DNA from: Triplophysa rosa
Lineage: Eukaryota > Chordata > Actinopteri > Cypriniformes > Nemacheilidae
Assembly (NCBI RefSeq): GCF_024868665.1
Contig: NC_079894.1
Location: forward strand, 5,481,426-5,545,425
Direction: 5' to 3'
DNA length: 64,000 bases
Shown: piece after piece, positions 11,099 to 23,000 of the stretch
How positions within the stretch are numbered: the first letter of the stretch is position 1
Layout of the letters: the number at the start of each line of letters is the position of its first letter
Position numbers and translations under genes: made by a program
Notes under the pieces: model-generated
Told to the model about the DNA's origin: nothing
The model's input: the letters and a program-made list of their open reading frames with translations, nothing else
Database searches by the model: none

Positions 11099-14000
11099 AT
11101 GACTATGTCCGTCCCGGAGAAGATCTCGGGGTCGGGAGGTAAAGAGGAAGAGAGTGAAGATGAGAGTGAAATCCTGGAAGAAAGCCCCTGCGGCCGCTGG
11201 CAGAAGAGACGGGAGCAGGTAAACACCGTCACACATATGCAACATGCCAGGTTTCTTTTAAAAGCGATGGCTTGATCGGGCTGCACATGTGTTTTGAGTG
11301 TCAAACGCTTTAGAATTGACAATGCAGTGTATTTCGCCGACATAAAATAAGACCAGATGTGGGTGTCTAGTTGGGTTTCTCCACATGGACACAGATGACA
11401 GTGATTTGCAGCTGTTATAGTTTCTTTTCTGCATACTGAATGAACCGTTTCGAAAAGCAGTGTGCGTATATCGACGCACGTGTACTTTGATGTCAAGCAA
11501 AACTTTTTTAAACGACAACAGGAAACATTTTAGAAGTTCTCAAGCAAGTTTTTTGAGGAATGTAATGTAAACATGGGAACTCGCGTCCAGCCCCTCCCCC
11601 TCTGCGCACGCGCACTTAAAGCGATACAATGTATCCATTAGTAAGTTACAGATTTTACAAGTTTTTTATTAGTTTGTTATGTTGCTGTTGCCTGAGATAA
11701 CGTGTTGATATTGCACGTTAAAGCGTCAAGAGATCAGGTTTAAAAGATAAGCCACAGTTACAGTATACTAAAACCTTATCAGTCCTAGCACACGTTCAGC
11801 CTATCTATAACAGGACAGTGTAACGTCAGAAACACCTCTTTCAACCACGTGTTATTTGTAGTATTCTCTGTGAAACTATTAGTTTACTCATGAAATATTA
11901 CCACAAAGGCGTGTAACATAAGTGCATCTTACATGAATTTATTTATTCATCTAGCCCTTCCGACTTTCTCTAAGATTAGGGGTTAGTCTCAACAGGTGTG
12001 GTTAAAGTTGCATGTTCATTTTTCTTGACACAGAGTAACAATAAAGATCCAAAATTGGATAAAAACAGTGGGACAACGAGGCTGAAGCACATTTTCCTCT
12101 TTGCGAATAGCCGTAAGTGTAGGACTGTTACTAGTGTGTGGCCCACGTTCTTATTGCGTCAGCGTTGTAAAAGGGTGCCAAAGCCCAAAAGTGTTGGCCA
12201 ACAAGACAGATGTGTTTGTACAACAAGAATGAATGTTTGGTTTGCATTGAATCTTTTATTTCCTCACTCACTACTTTTACATGGAGAGGAATGTGTCAGT
12301 CAGACGTCTCTGTTCTGCAGGCTGTAATGCTGGGAGTTGTGTGAGTCATCTGTCAGTAACCTGTTTCGAAAATGTATGCCATGCGACTATAGAGTAAGAC
12401 GATATAAAATAATTTTGTGAATGAATTCAATTGAGGAATCATAACGGCGAGCTCCTGAATCACGAAAGCACACTATCAAGGAAAGTGACACATCAACGGA
12501 GTTGTCCTCTTTAAACATGTGTATAATAGTTCAGCCCCTGCACTCAATTATCACCAAGCACATGTGTGTGAATGAGAAACACCAGGTGAAAATTAGTCAG
12601 CCGGCAGCTGGGAGACCGATGATGCTCTAAACCGCTTGTGATTTTTCACATGGCTATAATACACTAAAACATTAAGAAAGTCCAAAAACTAGGTCTACTT
12701 GTTGGTTTAATTGAGTTTCGTTTAAATTAGCTTGTATTCCCTCTCTGTTGTAGTCTGTTGTGACATGTACAGTGGCAAGTGTGAATTAGCACATTTTTGA
12801 GTCATGCTGTAATTGAGGTGGTAGAATGGAACCATTATTGGAGAGACTTCTTTGATTCCAGCCAGCTTGGCACAGCTCTTAAACACTAATGTTATGCAAC
12901 TGTTTTTCCATCGTTTTTGCTGTTTCTTAGAAGACATGTTCGCCACAGTAGAGTCTAATAAAAACCTATCTTTGCTTATTTTATTTGACACATTAAAGGA
13001 GTCATATGACACAGCTAAAATGAATATTATGGTTTGTTTTAGATGTAATGAAATGTGCATACACGATTTAAGGTTAAAAAATGCTGTATTTTCCACATAC
13101 CGTGCTTGTTTGCATCTCCTCTTTGCCCCGACTCTCTGAAACGCGCAGATTTTTAACAAAGCTCTGAAAAGCAAGGTGTTCTATGATTGGCCAGTTAACC
13201 AGTGCGTAGTGATTGGTCGAATACTGCAAGCATGTGACAGAAAGTAACGCCTCTTACCATATTTGAAACATCAGGTTCCAAGGCAATAGTGCTGACAGTA
13301 CTGACTTGCGTTAACATTTGGGCAGTCTTAGTCAACTGATACCACTGAGGTGGATTTGTGGGGGTGTGGTTACACGAGGCGTTTCAGGCAGGTCTGGGTG
13401 AGCATTCGCTTTTAGATAGAATGCTTTTTTTGTTCCGACACTTTCATTTTTGCAATTTTACGTGTCTAATACATGCATGGGCAACATCACACCAAACACA
13501 CCAAAGACACAGAAAAACACGTGTTCGCGACATATGACCCCTTTAATAAATTTTCTTTAACTAATATGAGGTATTGATGCTTGCTAACTTTTCAGCTGGT
13601 TTCCTCCCTACAGTTTAAATTATGAAGCGATTTAAAGGAACAGTTCTCCCAAAAATTAAATATTTACTCACTTTCATGCCATTCCAGATGTCTATTAAAT
13701 GACTTATTTTGCTCATTTGTACACAGATACATTTATAATAAAATTCCATCCTTTTATCATCTTATACGATATAAAAGAATGTTGTTAACCAAACAACAGC
13801 GGTACCCATTCACTTCTATTGTATGGACACAAAACCAATGCAAGTCAATGGTTACCGCCATTGTTCGGTTACCAACATTTTTTTAAATATGTGTTCTGCA
13901 GATGCAAGAAAGTCATACAGGTTTGAAATAACAAGAGGGTGAGTAAATGATGGCAGAGCTTTTATTTTTATATTGAGTCATTACGTTTCAGACATTTTGT

Positions 14001-17000
14001 CAGATAATTCATATATTCTTTCTATGCTAATGAAAAAAGTTGGAAAAGAAGCCAAAGCATCATTCTTTGTGTGTGTAGCCAAGCAACTCACAGACTGGAA
14101 CAGAAAACGTGAGTGGAGCGGAGCGACAGCAATATGCTTAAAGTATTCTAAGATCACTCTGCTCCAGCTTTCTTTCACGCTCACTTCATGCTGCAAAGAC
14201 TCTGACACTATGAATGCTGAAGTGGAGTATGCAGAAAATTACAGTCATGCATTGAACTCATGCTTTTATCCAAAGTGACATATAATGCAGGACTTACTTT
14301 ATAAAAAAAGCAATAATATGATTTATTGAAGTGTGAAAGACTTTGTAAAACTAAACATAGCAGCATTATCACATCTGTAGCATCAGTGCTTTATTTGTAA
14401 ACCCAACAGATTGCAAATTTCTTGACCTTGCTATATGAGTCACGTCTCGGAGATTAAAAAAGCCAGGCTATCATCACTTTGCTAAGGGCATGACATGAGT
14501 AAAGGGAGGAGAATAATGAGCCTCTGAAGCTGTGCAGTAGGACTAAAGTTCACCTGGTGTGTCTAATGAGAAATGCTAATAAAATGTTCGATCTGTGACC
14601 GTCAGATATTCCCAAAGGCAACGCCGTTTCATGGCTGTCTGTATTAACAACCTTCTTAAAGATACAGGCACCCTCACAGACAGAAATCTGCATTGATTTA
14701 GTCATTCTGCGCAGCATGCAGAACATCGGTGTGTCTAACTCTCTCTCACACAAAGACACACACATCTACACAATTCAAGACAGAATTTACAGAACATACT
14801 GCATGTTGTCTGTTTAGCTTTTTAATATTATTACTGGATATTTTCTAAGGAAACACGTCTTTTGACATGGCACTATACTGGGAAATAAAGGATATTGCTG
14901 TATTAACATACTTCAGAGACACTCATATCATTGACTTCAAAGAATTTATTTGTGTTCATTGTATCAAAGGGCATAGGTTTGGTTTTAACTTTGGCAGGGA
15001 CCTTTTCAAATTAGTCAAATACGTATCGTGTTTTCCCTCCACTTCAAAATGCAGTGCTTGTTACAGTTGATCAGCTGGTTTGGTTTAGATTGAGTAATTA
15101 TAAGTCATTTAAAGGGACAGATCACCAAGAAATAAAAATTCTGTCATCATTAACTCACCCTCGAGTTGTATCAACACGTATTGGATTCAATCTTTTTGTC
15201 AACTTGTTTTCTTTCATTTAGGACTGGTTTTGTGTTTCTTTTTCAAACAGATTAATTTTAGGCCTAGTTAATCTGAGTTTAGGCACCTCAGTCTTTGACT
15301 GAAAAAAGTATTTTTGGCAATAATTTTGCCAAATTAAATAAAATATGACCAAAATTTGCTTGTTGTTCACACTAGCCTACTTTAATCTAGACCAATTTGT
15401 TTAACCAGGAAGTTTGTTTTGAAATGCTTTAATTGTGTACAAAATGGCACAGAATCACACTTGTGGTGTTCCCGTGTCAAAATGACCCGCCTACCAAAGT
15501 GATCTTATAAATCACTCGATATGCTATATATCACCAAATATTGGATTCAATCTTTTTGTCAACTTGTTTTCTTTCAGTTAATACTGGTTTTGTGTTTCTT
15601 TATCGAACTGATTAATCGTAGGCTTCATTGATCTGAGCTTACGCATCTTAGTTATGCATGAAAAAGCATTATTTCCATATTTTTTTGCAAATATTAAATA
15701 AACAAAGTCACCAAATTTCAGTCCAATCCAATAACATTAACTAGTATTGTTGAGTAAAATAATTTTTTGGGGGGGTCAATATGACCCGAACACAACATGA
15801 GGGTTAAAGTGATAGGTCACCCAATCATTTACTCAGCCTCACGTCATTTCATACCTGTATAAAAATAACTTTGTTCTGATAAACACAGAGAAAGATATTT
15901 GGAAGAATGTTAGCAATTTTCAATTCTGTGACATCATTGCCTGCCATAGTAGGTCAAATTAAATGGTAGTCAAAGGTGCCCCAGAACTGTTTGTTTTCCT
16001 AAATTCTTCAAAATATATCACTTTGTGTTCAAAAGATACAATATTTTTTTCCTAATATGGTAGGGCAGGGGTCGGCAACAGGCGGCCCCGCGGGCCAAAA
16101 CTGGCCGGCCAGCAATAATATCTGGCCCGCGCCAGCAGCATTATTTTGCCCACAGCTGGTTCTGAAATGGATATGTCACAATCACGTCTTTAGTGAATTT
16201 GCCTTCAAAATAAAAGTAAGAGAACGTTTTTCCAGAAATGTTTTATTTTGAAATGAATTGAGAGCTTTTAATTTGAAAAGTTATGAAAGATTCAAAGGAG
16301 TCTGTCGATAGCTAGACACACTCCTAAAATAGCCGTCATGAAATATGGGGTATGAAAAAAAATAACAGTGAAGCATTGAAACGATGGCTTATAACGCGGG
16401 GCCTCAGCACCAACACGTGAACAATAACAAAGCAAATTCAGTTTCAGCTTTGAAAACCTCTGCGTCAGTGAATAGCCGGTTGTGTCGTGCGATTACCCAA
16501 AACGCTTTTAGGACGTACTTGTCACTTTCTGTTGATCTGTGAAGCCCCGCACTAGGACCCTGCTGCTGTGTGCATAGCTTGCTGTCAGTGCTTCAATCTT
16601 GCGCTTTCGTGCCTCTGTTTGGAGTGGAAGGCCACTTTAAAGTAGCCTGACTACGTACTTCCGCTCAATTTCAGTTCGCTTCTGTACTCCGTCTGATATA
16701 GCAAACCAGCTCCCAGATTATCTCTGGCTCTGCACCAGCCGTCCAACCAACGAACAGAGGGCGGGCTGAGAGCCGTGACGTAGACTCTAAGCGCCGAATT
16801 TAAGATTGTAGTTTAGGTTAGGGAAATCTAAAACGACAGCGGACATGGAGACACGGGATGCTATTCGCTCTGTTGTGGAGAATATTCCCTGCATTTGCCA
16901 ACTGAAGCCCGAACAAGAAGAGTGTTTGGTTCACATTTTGAATTGAGGTGCATTCGATCTCAATGCTGGGTTCACGATACGATACACATCTCGATATTTT

Positions 17001-20000
17001 GAACAAAATTCAAAAATGAAACTGAAATTCAAATAACATTTATTTTCAAAATATTAACAATTTCAGTAACTTATTTTGTTGCACATACAACTTAATAAAG
17101 AATTTTAACATTTTAAGGCTTAACTGAAATTAGAGTTAAGATCAGTGTCAATTTTGACAGCAAATTAATTCGTTTTAGTCAGTCTTTTGACTAAAATGCA
17201 ATTTAGTTTTAGTCATCCCAATTTATCATAGTTTTAGTCGACGAAATCTACATTATATTAGTCTACTAAAATCTATCTGGATTAACTCATTTAATTGGTG
17301 TAATTAAATGTTCCATACAAAGATTTAACTGTTTCGACATTGCAATTAAATTGGAATTAAATTAAACCAGGTTACCATTACCTTTATTTTTCAGAAAAGT
17401 TGAGTAACTACTGGATATGCATTGTTGTAACACAGAGAATATTAGACCATGAACGACATGTAGCAGTTCATTCAGTCTCATTTTGACTCAATTGACTCGT
17501 TCGTTCAGTGAAGGGCGTGTTCGTTCAGTACATTCAACCAATGAAACGCTCTGACAGAGCTCACGCTCAAGCGCTATTGGCTCGTGTCTCTTTGAAGCTG
17601 CGCTGTCTTTGCTTGAGACAGTAATGAATGAGAAAAATCTTTCAAAAAGACATAATTATTACATAAACTGTATTACATTTCTTCAATCATGCAAATCACA
17701 TACTTGTTTTTTAGCATGTCATTCGATCTTTTAATATACAGTTACGACTCACTTCATCGCTTCTCTGATCGGAACAGCGCTGGTTTCTTTTGGCTTACGT
17801 TATGCAGCAGCTCACGTTAGCGGATAAATTAACATTGGCATTTAAAAACGTTTGTGCTGCCTTTGTAATGAGTGACTCGGGGTGACTCACCTGCAGTCAC
17901 GCTTCAAGGTTGCTGTGTTTTAACGGCGATTGTGAAGGAAAATATGACGCTTTGTAAACCACTTGGAGACACAGATTGTGTCTTGTGCTTCTCTCTCTAC
18001 CGCATATGTGAGATAAGCACACGTGACGCGCTGGCGCAGAGTAGGTAGCGTATTGACTGCTGAACGAATAGAATTAAACATATCGTAAAATATTCCCATC
18101 TCTCTACGATGCTCATCGTAACATTTTTGCATCGCGAAATATCGTAATACGAAGTATCGTTTAGTGATGGGTCGTTCTTGAACGATTCGTTCATTTTGAA
18201 CGAATCTTTAATGTGGCTCGGGAAGACCGAGTCGTCTCGGGGAGTGATTTGTTCAGTTGCGCATGCGCATTGCGCAACATTCTATGGGTCCTGTACTGGA
18301 ATTAGTGACAAAACGACTCAAACCCGAAGACTCGAAAGATGAACTATTCAATTCTCTTTCCGGCTCAGACTGCATTGGTTAAGCGTACAGGGCTGTCACG
18401 TGATGAACGAACGACTCAAACCAGAAGACTCGAAAGATGAACTAATCAATTCTCTTTCCGGCTCTGGTTGAGTCATATTGCACAGCTAAAACAAATATTA
18501 TTGTTTGTTTTAGATGTAACGCAATGTGTATACACCATTTAAAGTTTAAAAAAAGTTGTATTTTCCATATACCGTGCATGTTTGTATCTCCTCTTTGCAC
18601 CGCCTCTCTGAAACGCGCTGATTTTTTACAAAGCTCATCGCTCTGAAAAGCGAGGTGTGCTATGATTGGCCAGTTCACCAGTGCGTAGTGATTGGTCAAA
18701 TACTGCATGCATTTCACGGAAATGTAACGCCTCTTACCATATTTGGAACATCAGGTTCCAAAGCAATTGTACTGACAGACAATACTATGAGATTTACAGT
18801 TACGCCCACCTTAACTACGTGTAGATTTGGGCGGTCTTAGTCAAATCATGTTACGTAGTTACGTAGATTCGCCTGGGTGTGGTTACACGAGGCGTTTCAG
18901 GCAAGTCTGGTTGAGCATTCACTTTTAGATAGAATGCATCTTTTGTTCCCACACTTTCATTTGTGCAATTTTACGAGTCTAATACATGCATGGGCAACTT
19001 ATAACACACCAAAACACAGAAAAACACGTACTTCCGCCATATGACCCCTTTAAGCGTACAGGGCTGTCACGTGATAACGAACGAACGACTCAAACCCGAA
19101 GACTCGGGAGATGAACTAATCAATTCTCTTTCCGGCTCAGACTGCATTGGTTTAGCTTACGAAGCTGTCACATGATGAACGAACGAGTCAAACCCGAAGA
19201 CTTGTCAGATAAGAGGTGTGGTGAGCTAATCATAGACTAAAGACCCAGGTAAACAATGAATTAATCTTTTCTGTTTCTTATAGCATTATAGTTTTGTATT
19301 GTTTGTAATGTGATCAACGTTTGCATAAGTAGTAGATGTGTTAGGAAAGTAACATGTAACATTTTAATTATTTTGCTGAACAAGACTCAAAGGTCCGAGT
19401 CAGTAAAATGATCCGAACTTCCCATCACTAGTATCGTTACACCCCTAGTCATAACCAAACGTTATGTGATTGGCTTACGGGTACACCAATGATTTGAAAC
19501 TTCAGACTAGCGCCCCCCCCCAACCCCCCCACCCGAGAAAGTAAACGCTTGTCAATTATGCCCTTCCAGACTCTGTCTACGAAGCAAAGCGAAGTAGCAG
19601 AGTTTGGTATTACCAGGCTAACTTTAAAGGTCCAGTTTAGTAAGTGAGGAGTGTAAAAAATAGGCTACGTTAAATAATAATTATAATAATTATATTACTA
19701 TTATGTAATTATATATAATTATATAATAACTAACTATATTTTTAAAAGTAGGCTATTCTAGTTGCATTTTTCATCAATTAAGTTCTTAAATTATCCTTTG
19801 ACTATGTTCTGGCCCGCCATCTAGCGGCGAATTTGTTTTTTTTTAACCTGATGACAAACTTACTTGCCGACCCCTGTAGTAGGGGATGATTTCACAGAAC
19901 TGAAAATTGCTATTTTATTCAGGTTTAAAACAACCTGAGTGTGAGTAAATGATGACAAAATTTTCATTTTTGATTGAACTAACCCTTTAAGCATTTAGCT

Positions 20001-23000
20001 TGTCTTTTCAATTCAGTCCGCACAATGACAGCAGATTCCACATCCATTTGTGAAAAATGCAAACAACCTGCTTGAGGTTTCACAGGTAAATAAGCATGTA
20101 AGTGGGTAGTTTGCATGTTCCACTGTTGGTTAGAGTCTTTTGTCATTTCTCAGAAAAGAATGTGCCTTTTTTTGTCCCTGACAGTGAGTGTTGTGCAGAT
20201 GATTCAGCGGGTCCAACATTTACAAAATAATGATCCGTGTAAAGCTGACACCATGTCTACACGGGACGCGAATGAAAAATTATAATGTGTTCTAATGAGT
20301 TTTATTTTCTTTTGTCTTGTCTTGTCGCGCCGCGCTTAGTCCGGTGTAGACACTGTGTCACTTTGGCCTACTTCGCAATCATTTCCACTTTTTACACACA
20401 TTTTTTTGTGATTTGACAGAACAGTCACATAATTGAAAGTATTATTAGCAGCTTTTTCCATTGTGCCTGTCTAATTTTTGGCTATGTTCGCACCGTCTGT
20501 GTGGGAATTGTGTGACGTGAGAAGACTGTGTTGTGTTGTTGTGTGAACGTGGTGATTGTTTGTGGTCATTATCAGACAATCACAGGTTACAGACACACTC
20601 ACTTATTAAAAGGTGGTCATTATGCATTTGTGCATTTGCCCTAATTATTAGCCCAGTGGAAAGAAACACACATTCCCCTCCTATTAGCAGAATACACTTA
20701 CTGCGCTGTGAGAGGGAGAGAGAGGGAGAGACTGGGAGTGAGTGAGGCTTGGCTAATGGCCAATGTAAATAAAACCCAGTAAGCGCCATCTGTCTTAATA
20801 CACTAAGCATCCGCACAGTGTTTCTCTCATTTGCTTGTTGTATTGCTCAGGTTCTAGGAAATCAATAACATTATGTGTGTTTGTGTCCACTGTACATTTT
20901 CGATTTCAGTTAAACTAAAACAACAATCCCAGGTAAATTGCCATGGAAACGTTTTAGTCCAGTTTTTGTGGAAAACGAATGAACGTAAACCATGTATGCA
21001 TGTTATTTCAGTTACGATGGGACTCTGCTTACAAACACAGAGGTGAGGCAAGATGTGTACATATTCAATTACTTGCATGTCTTGTATAGCTTGACCAAGC
21101 CAAAGGACCTTCTGAGACTGTAGACATTCTCATTCAGACCTCTGCTTATCTTTCTTTAACACCTTATATTATCAAGGTTTTCATATAGGTCCACTTGGAT
21201 TTACTCTTGGCATTGGTTCTAGTGGAATATGCCAGCCCCAGACTTCAGGCTGTGTTAGTATCCTAGGACAACTTAAATGTCAGGGAAGGATTTCTGTTTC
21301 ACATAGTAAATCAGACTCCAAAAGTAAATAAATGCATTAGACTATGACATGCATTGCAGGGTTTTCTGATCGCATCATTATGGTTAAAAGTACTCATGTT
21401 TAGAGGCTTGTTTTGAAACATTAGACCTCTGTTTTTTTCTCTTAAGGAACCGTTCACCCATTAATACAAATTCTGTAGTCTACTCACCTACTTACTTAAG
21501 TCAGAACCTAAGGCCATGACTTTAGTTTTAAAACCAAAAATGGGACATTTTAAAGACTGTTCATGTTGCTTTCTGACCATTATGCTGGAGAAATACAGTA
21601 ACCAGGGGCTCTCAAGCTCCAAAAGGTATAATTACACAGGCTGTATTTAAGGGTAACTGAAGGCAAGTTTGAATACGCTGAAGTGCAGTTGACATTTAAG
21701 AGTTATGCTGGAGGCGAATTCATCGAGTTGTAGGTTGTAAAATCATGGCACTTGCATGTGTCATTTACACAAATAAAATGTGTATAACCTTTTGTGTTCA
21801 GCTCTTTTACTCTCCTCTGGCAGCAACCTCACGGGTAGCTGTATTACATTAATATCTCAATGTATAATCTTCATAGTTGTATCTCAGGACCCTACGTGTT
21901 CTGTAACTTTTCTTTTTTATGAAAGTGTCTTTTAGAAGATCAGTCACAACTGTGTTATTGGTGACGTTGTATCTTTGCTACAGGACTACACCTTTACCAC
22001 CTTATATGCAGCTTGTGTAAGATTCAGCCTTTTCTGGTGTCAGATTTATTCTGCAAGAGTAATCTGCTCGCTTCTCTAGTCTGTTGATACAATGCTACTA
22101 TTCAGAAAAGTTAATACGTGATAGGTTGTTTTCATGAATCATGAATCGGTGCATGCTCCATCTTAAAGGGGTCATATGGCGCGAACACGTGTTTTTCTGT
22201 GTCTTTGGTGTGTTATAAGTTGCCCGTGCATGTATTAGACACGTAAAATTGCAAAAATAAAAGTGTCTGAACAAAAGACGCATTCTATCTAAAAGCGAAT
22301 GCTCACCCAGACCTGCCTGAAACGCCTCGTGTATCCACACCCCCACAAATCCACCTCAGTTTGTGGTATGAGTTGACTAAGACCGCCCAAATGTACAGTA
22401 TACGCAAGTCAGTACTGTCAGTACAATTGCTTTGGAACCTGATGTTCCAAATATGGTAAGAGGCGTTACATTTCCGCCACCCGCTTGCAGTATTCGACCA
22501 ATCACTACACACTGGTTAACTGGCCAATCATAGCTTTGTTAAAAATCCGTGCGTTTCAGAGAAGCGGGGCAAATAGTAGAATCAAACAAGCACAGTATGT
22601 GGAAAATACAGCGTTTTTGAACCTTAAATCGTGTATACACATTGAATTGCATCTAAAACAAACGATAATATTCATTTTAGCCGTGTCATATGACCCCTTT
22701 AAAAGAATCTCATGTGACTGGCTCTCTGTAAGTGTATCGAAACTGTAAGAATTCACAGATGACACGCATACTGTGTATACATGGAATTCCATTCAGCGTT
22801 TAACTTTGCTAATACCGGAGGGGGTTGAATAACTACCTGAAATCATCCATCATATACTTTATCCTGTCAGCAAGTCAACCTGTGTGTAATGTAGTCTTGG
22901 TCTTATGGATTGATTTATTTGAATCTATTGTGCTTTTGTTTTCTAAGATGTCAGGCTGTCATACAGCCCGCTCATATTGATTGATATCCGTCTAATTTGG

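Larger units (their letters stand above)
18162..19430. mobile_element. hAT-like element, TAGTGATGGG termini, perfect 8-bp TSD (nest layer 5)
   Basis: It starts TAGTGATGGGTCGTTC and ends CTTCCCATCACTA. Identical 8-bp GTATCGTT copies lie at 18154-18161 and 19431-19438. The termini, TSD length and GAACGA/GACTC-rich body fit a hAT non-autonomous element. It contains four 98-bp tandem units, the middle of which is split by MITE copy B. Confidence 0.9.
16968..19449. mobile_element. Element with GGGTTCACGATACG / CGTTACACCCC termini (nest layer 4)
   Basis: The left end GGGTTCACGATACGATAC pairs imperfectly with the right end GTATCGTTACACCCCTAG. AT-rich arms near 17000-17400 and CATCGCGAAATATCGTAATACG near 18130 are typical of fish repeats of this type. 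No clear target duplication was found. Split by the 18162-19430 element. Confidence 0.6.
16643..19620. mobile_element. DNA transposon with TAGCCTG termini (nest layer 3)
   Basis: The left end TAGCCTGACTACG and right end TTACCAGGCTA are inverted. ACTTTAAAG flanks both sides (16634-16642 and 19621-19629), an 8-9 bp target duplication. Removing the element rejoins GGCC-ACTTTAAAG-GTCC cleanly. It carries a 34-codon open frame resembling a RecQ Q-motif. Confidence 0.78.
16066..19876. mobile_element. hAT-like element, CAGGGGTCGGCAAC termini (nest layer 2)
   Basis: The left end CAGGGGTCGGCAACAGG mirrors the right end CTTGCCGACCCCTG. Flanking 8-bp copies TGGTAGGG (16058-16065) and TAGTAGGG (19877-19884) differ at one base and fit a hAT target duplication. 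The element is 3811 bp, but most of that is later nested DNA; its own sequence is about 0.8 kb and shows no transposase frame. Confidence 0.85.
15804..19990. mobile_element. TTAA palindromic MITE split by a 3.8-kb insertion (nest layer 1)
   Basis: The left part (15804-16065) starts TTAAAGTGATAGGTCACCC. The right part (19877-19990) ends GAACTAACCCTTTAA. Together they form one ordinary copy of the family, about 370 bp, interrupted at TGGTAGGG by the hAT-like element 16066-19876. Confidence 0.82.

Noticed and set aside
10936..11496. Minus-strand open frame of 186 codons overlapping nrbp2 exon 1
   Set aside because: It is antisense to the conserved NRBP2 N-terminus, has no recognisable domain, and sits in CpG-rich promoter DNA where long random frames are common.
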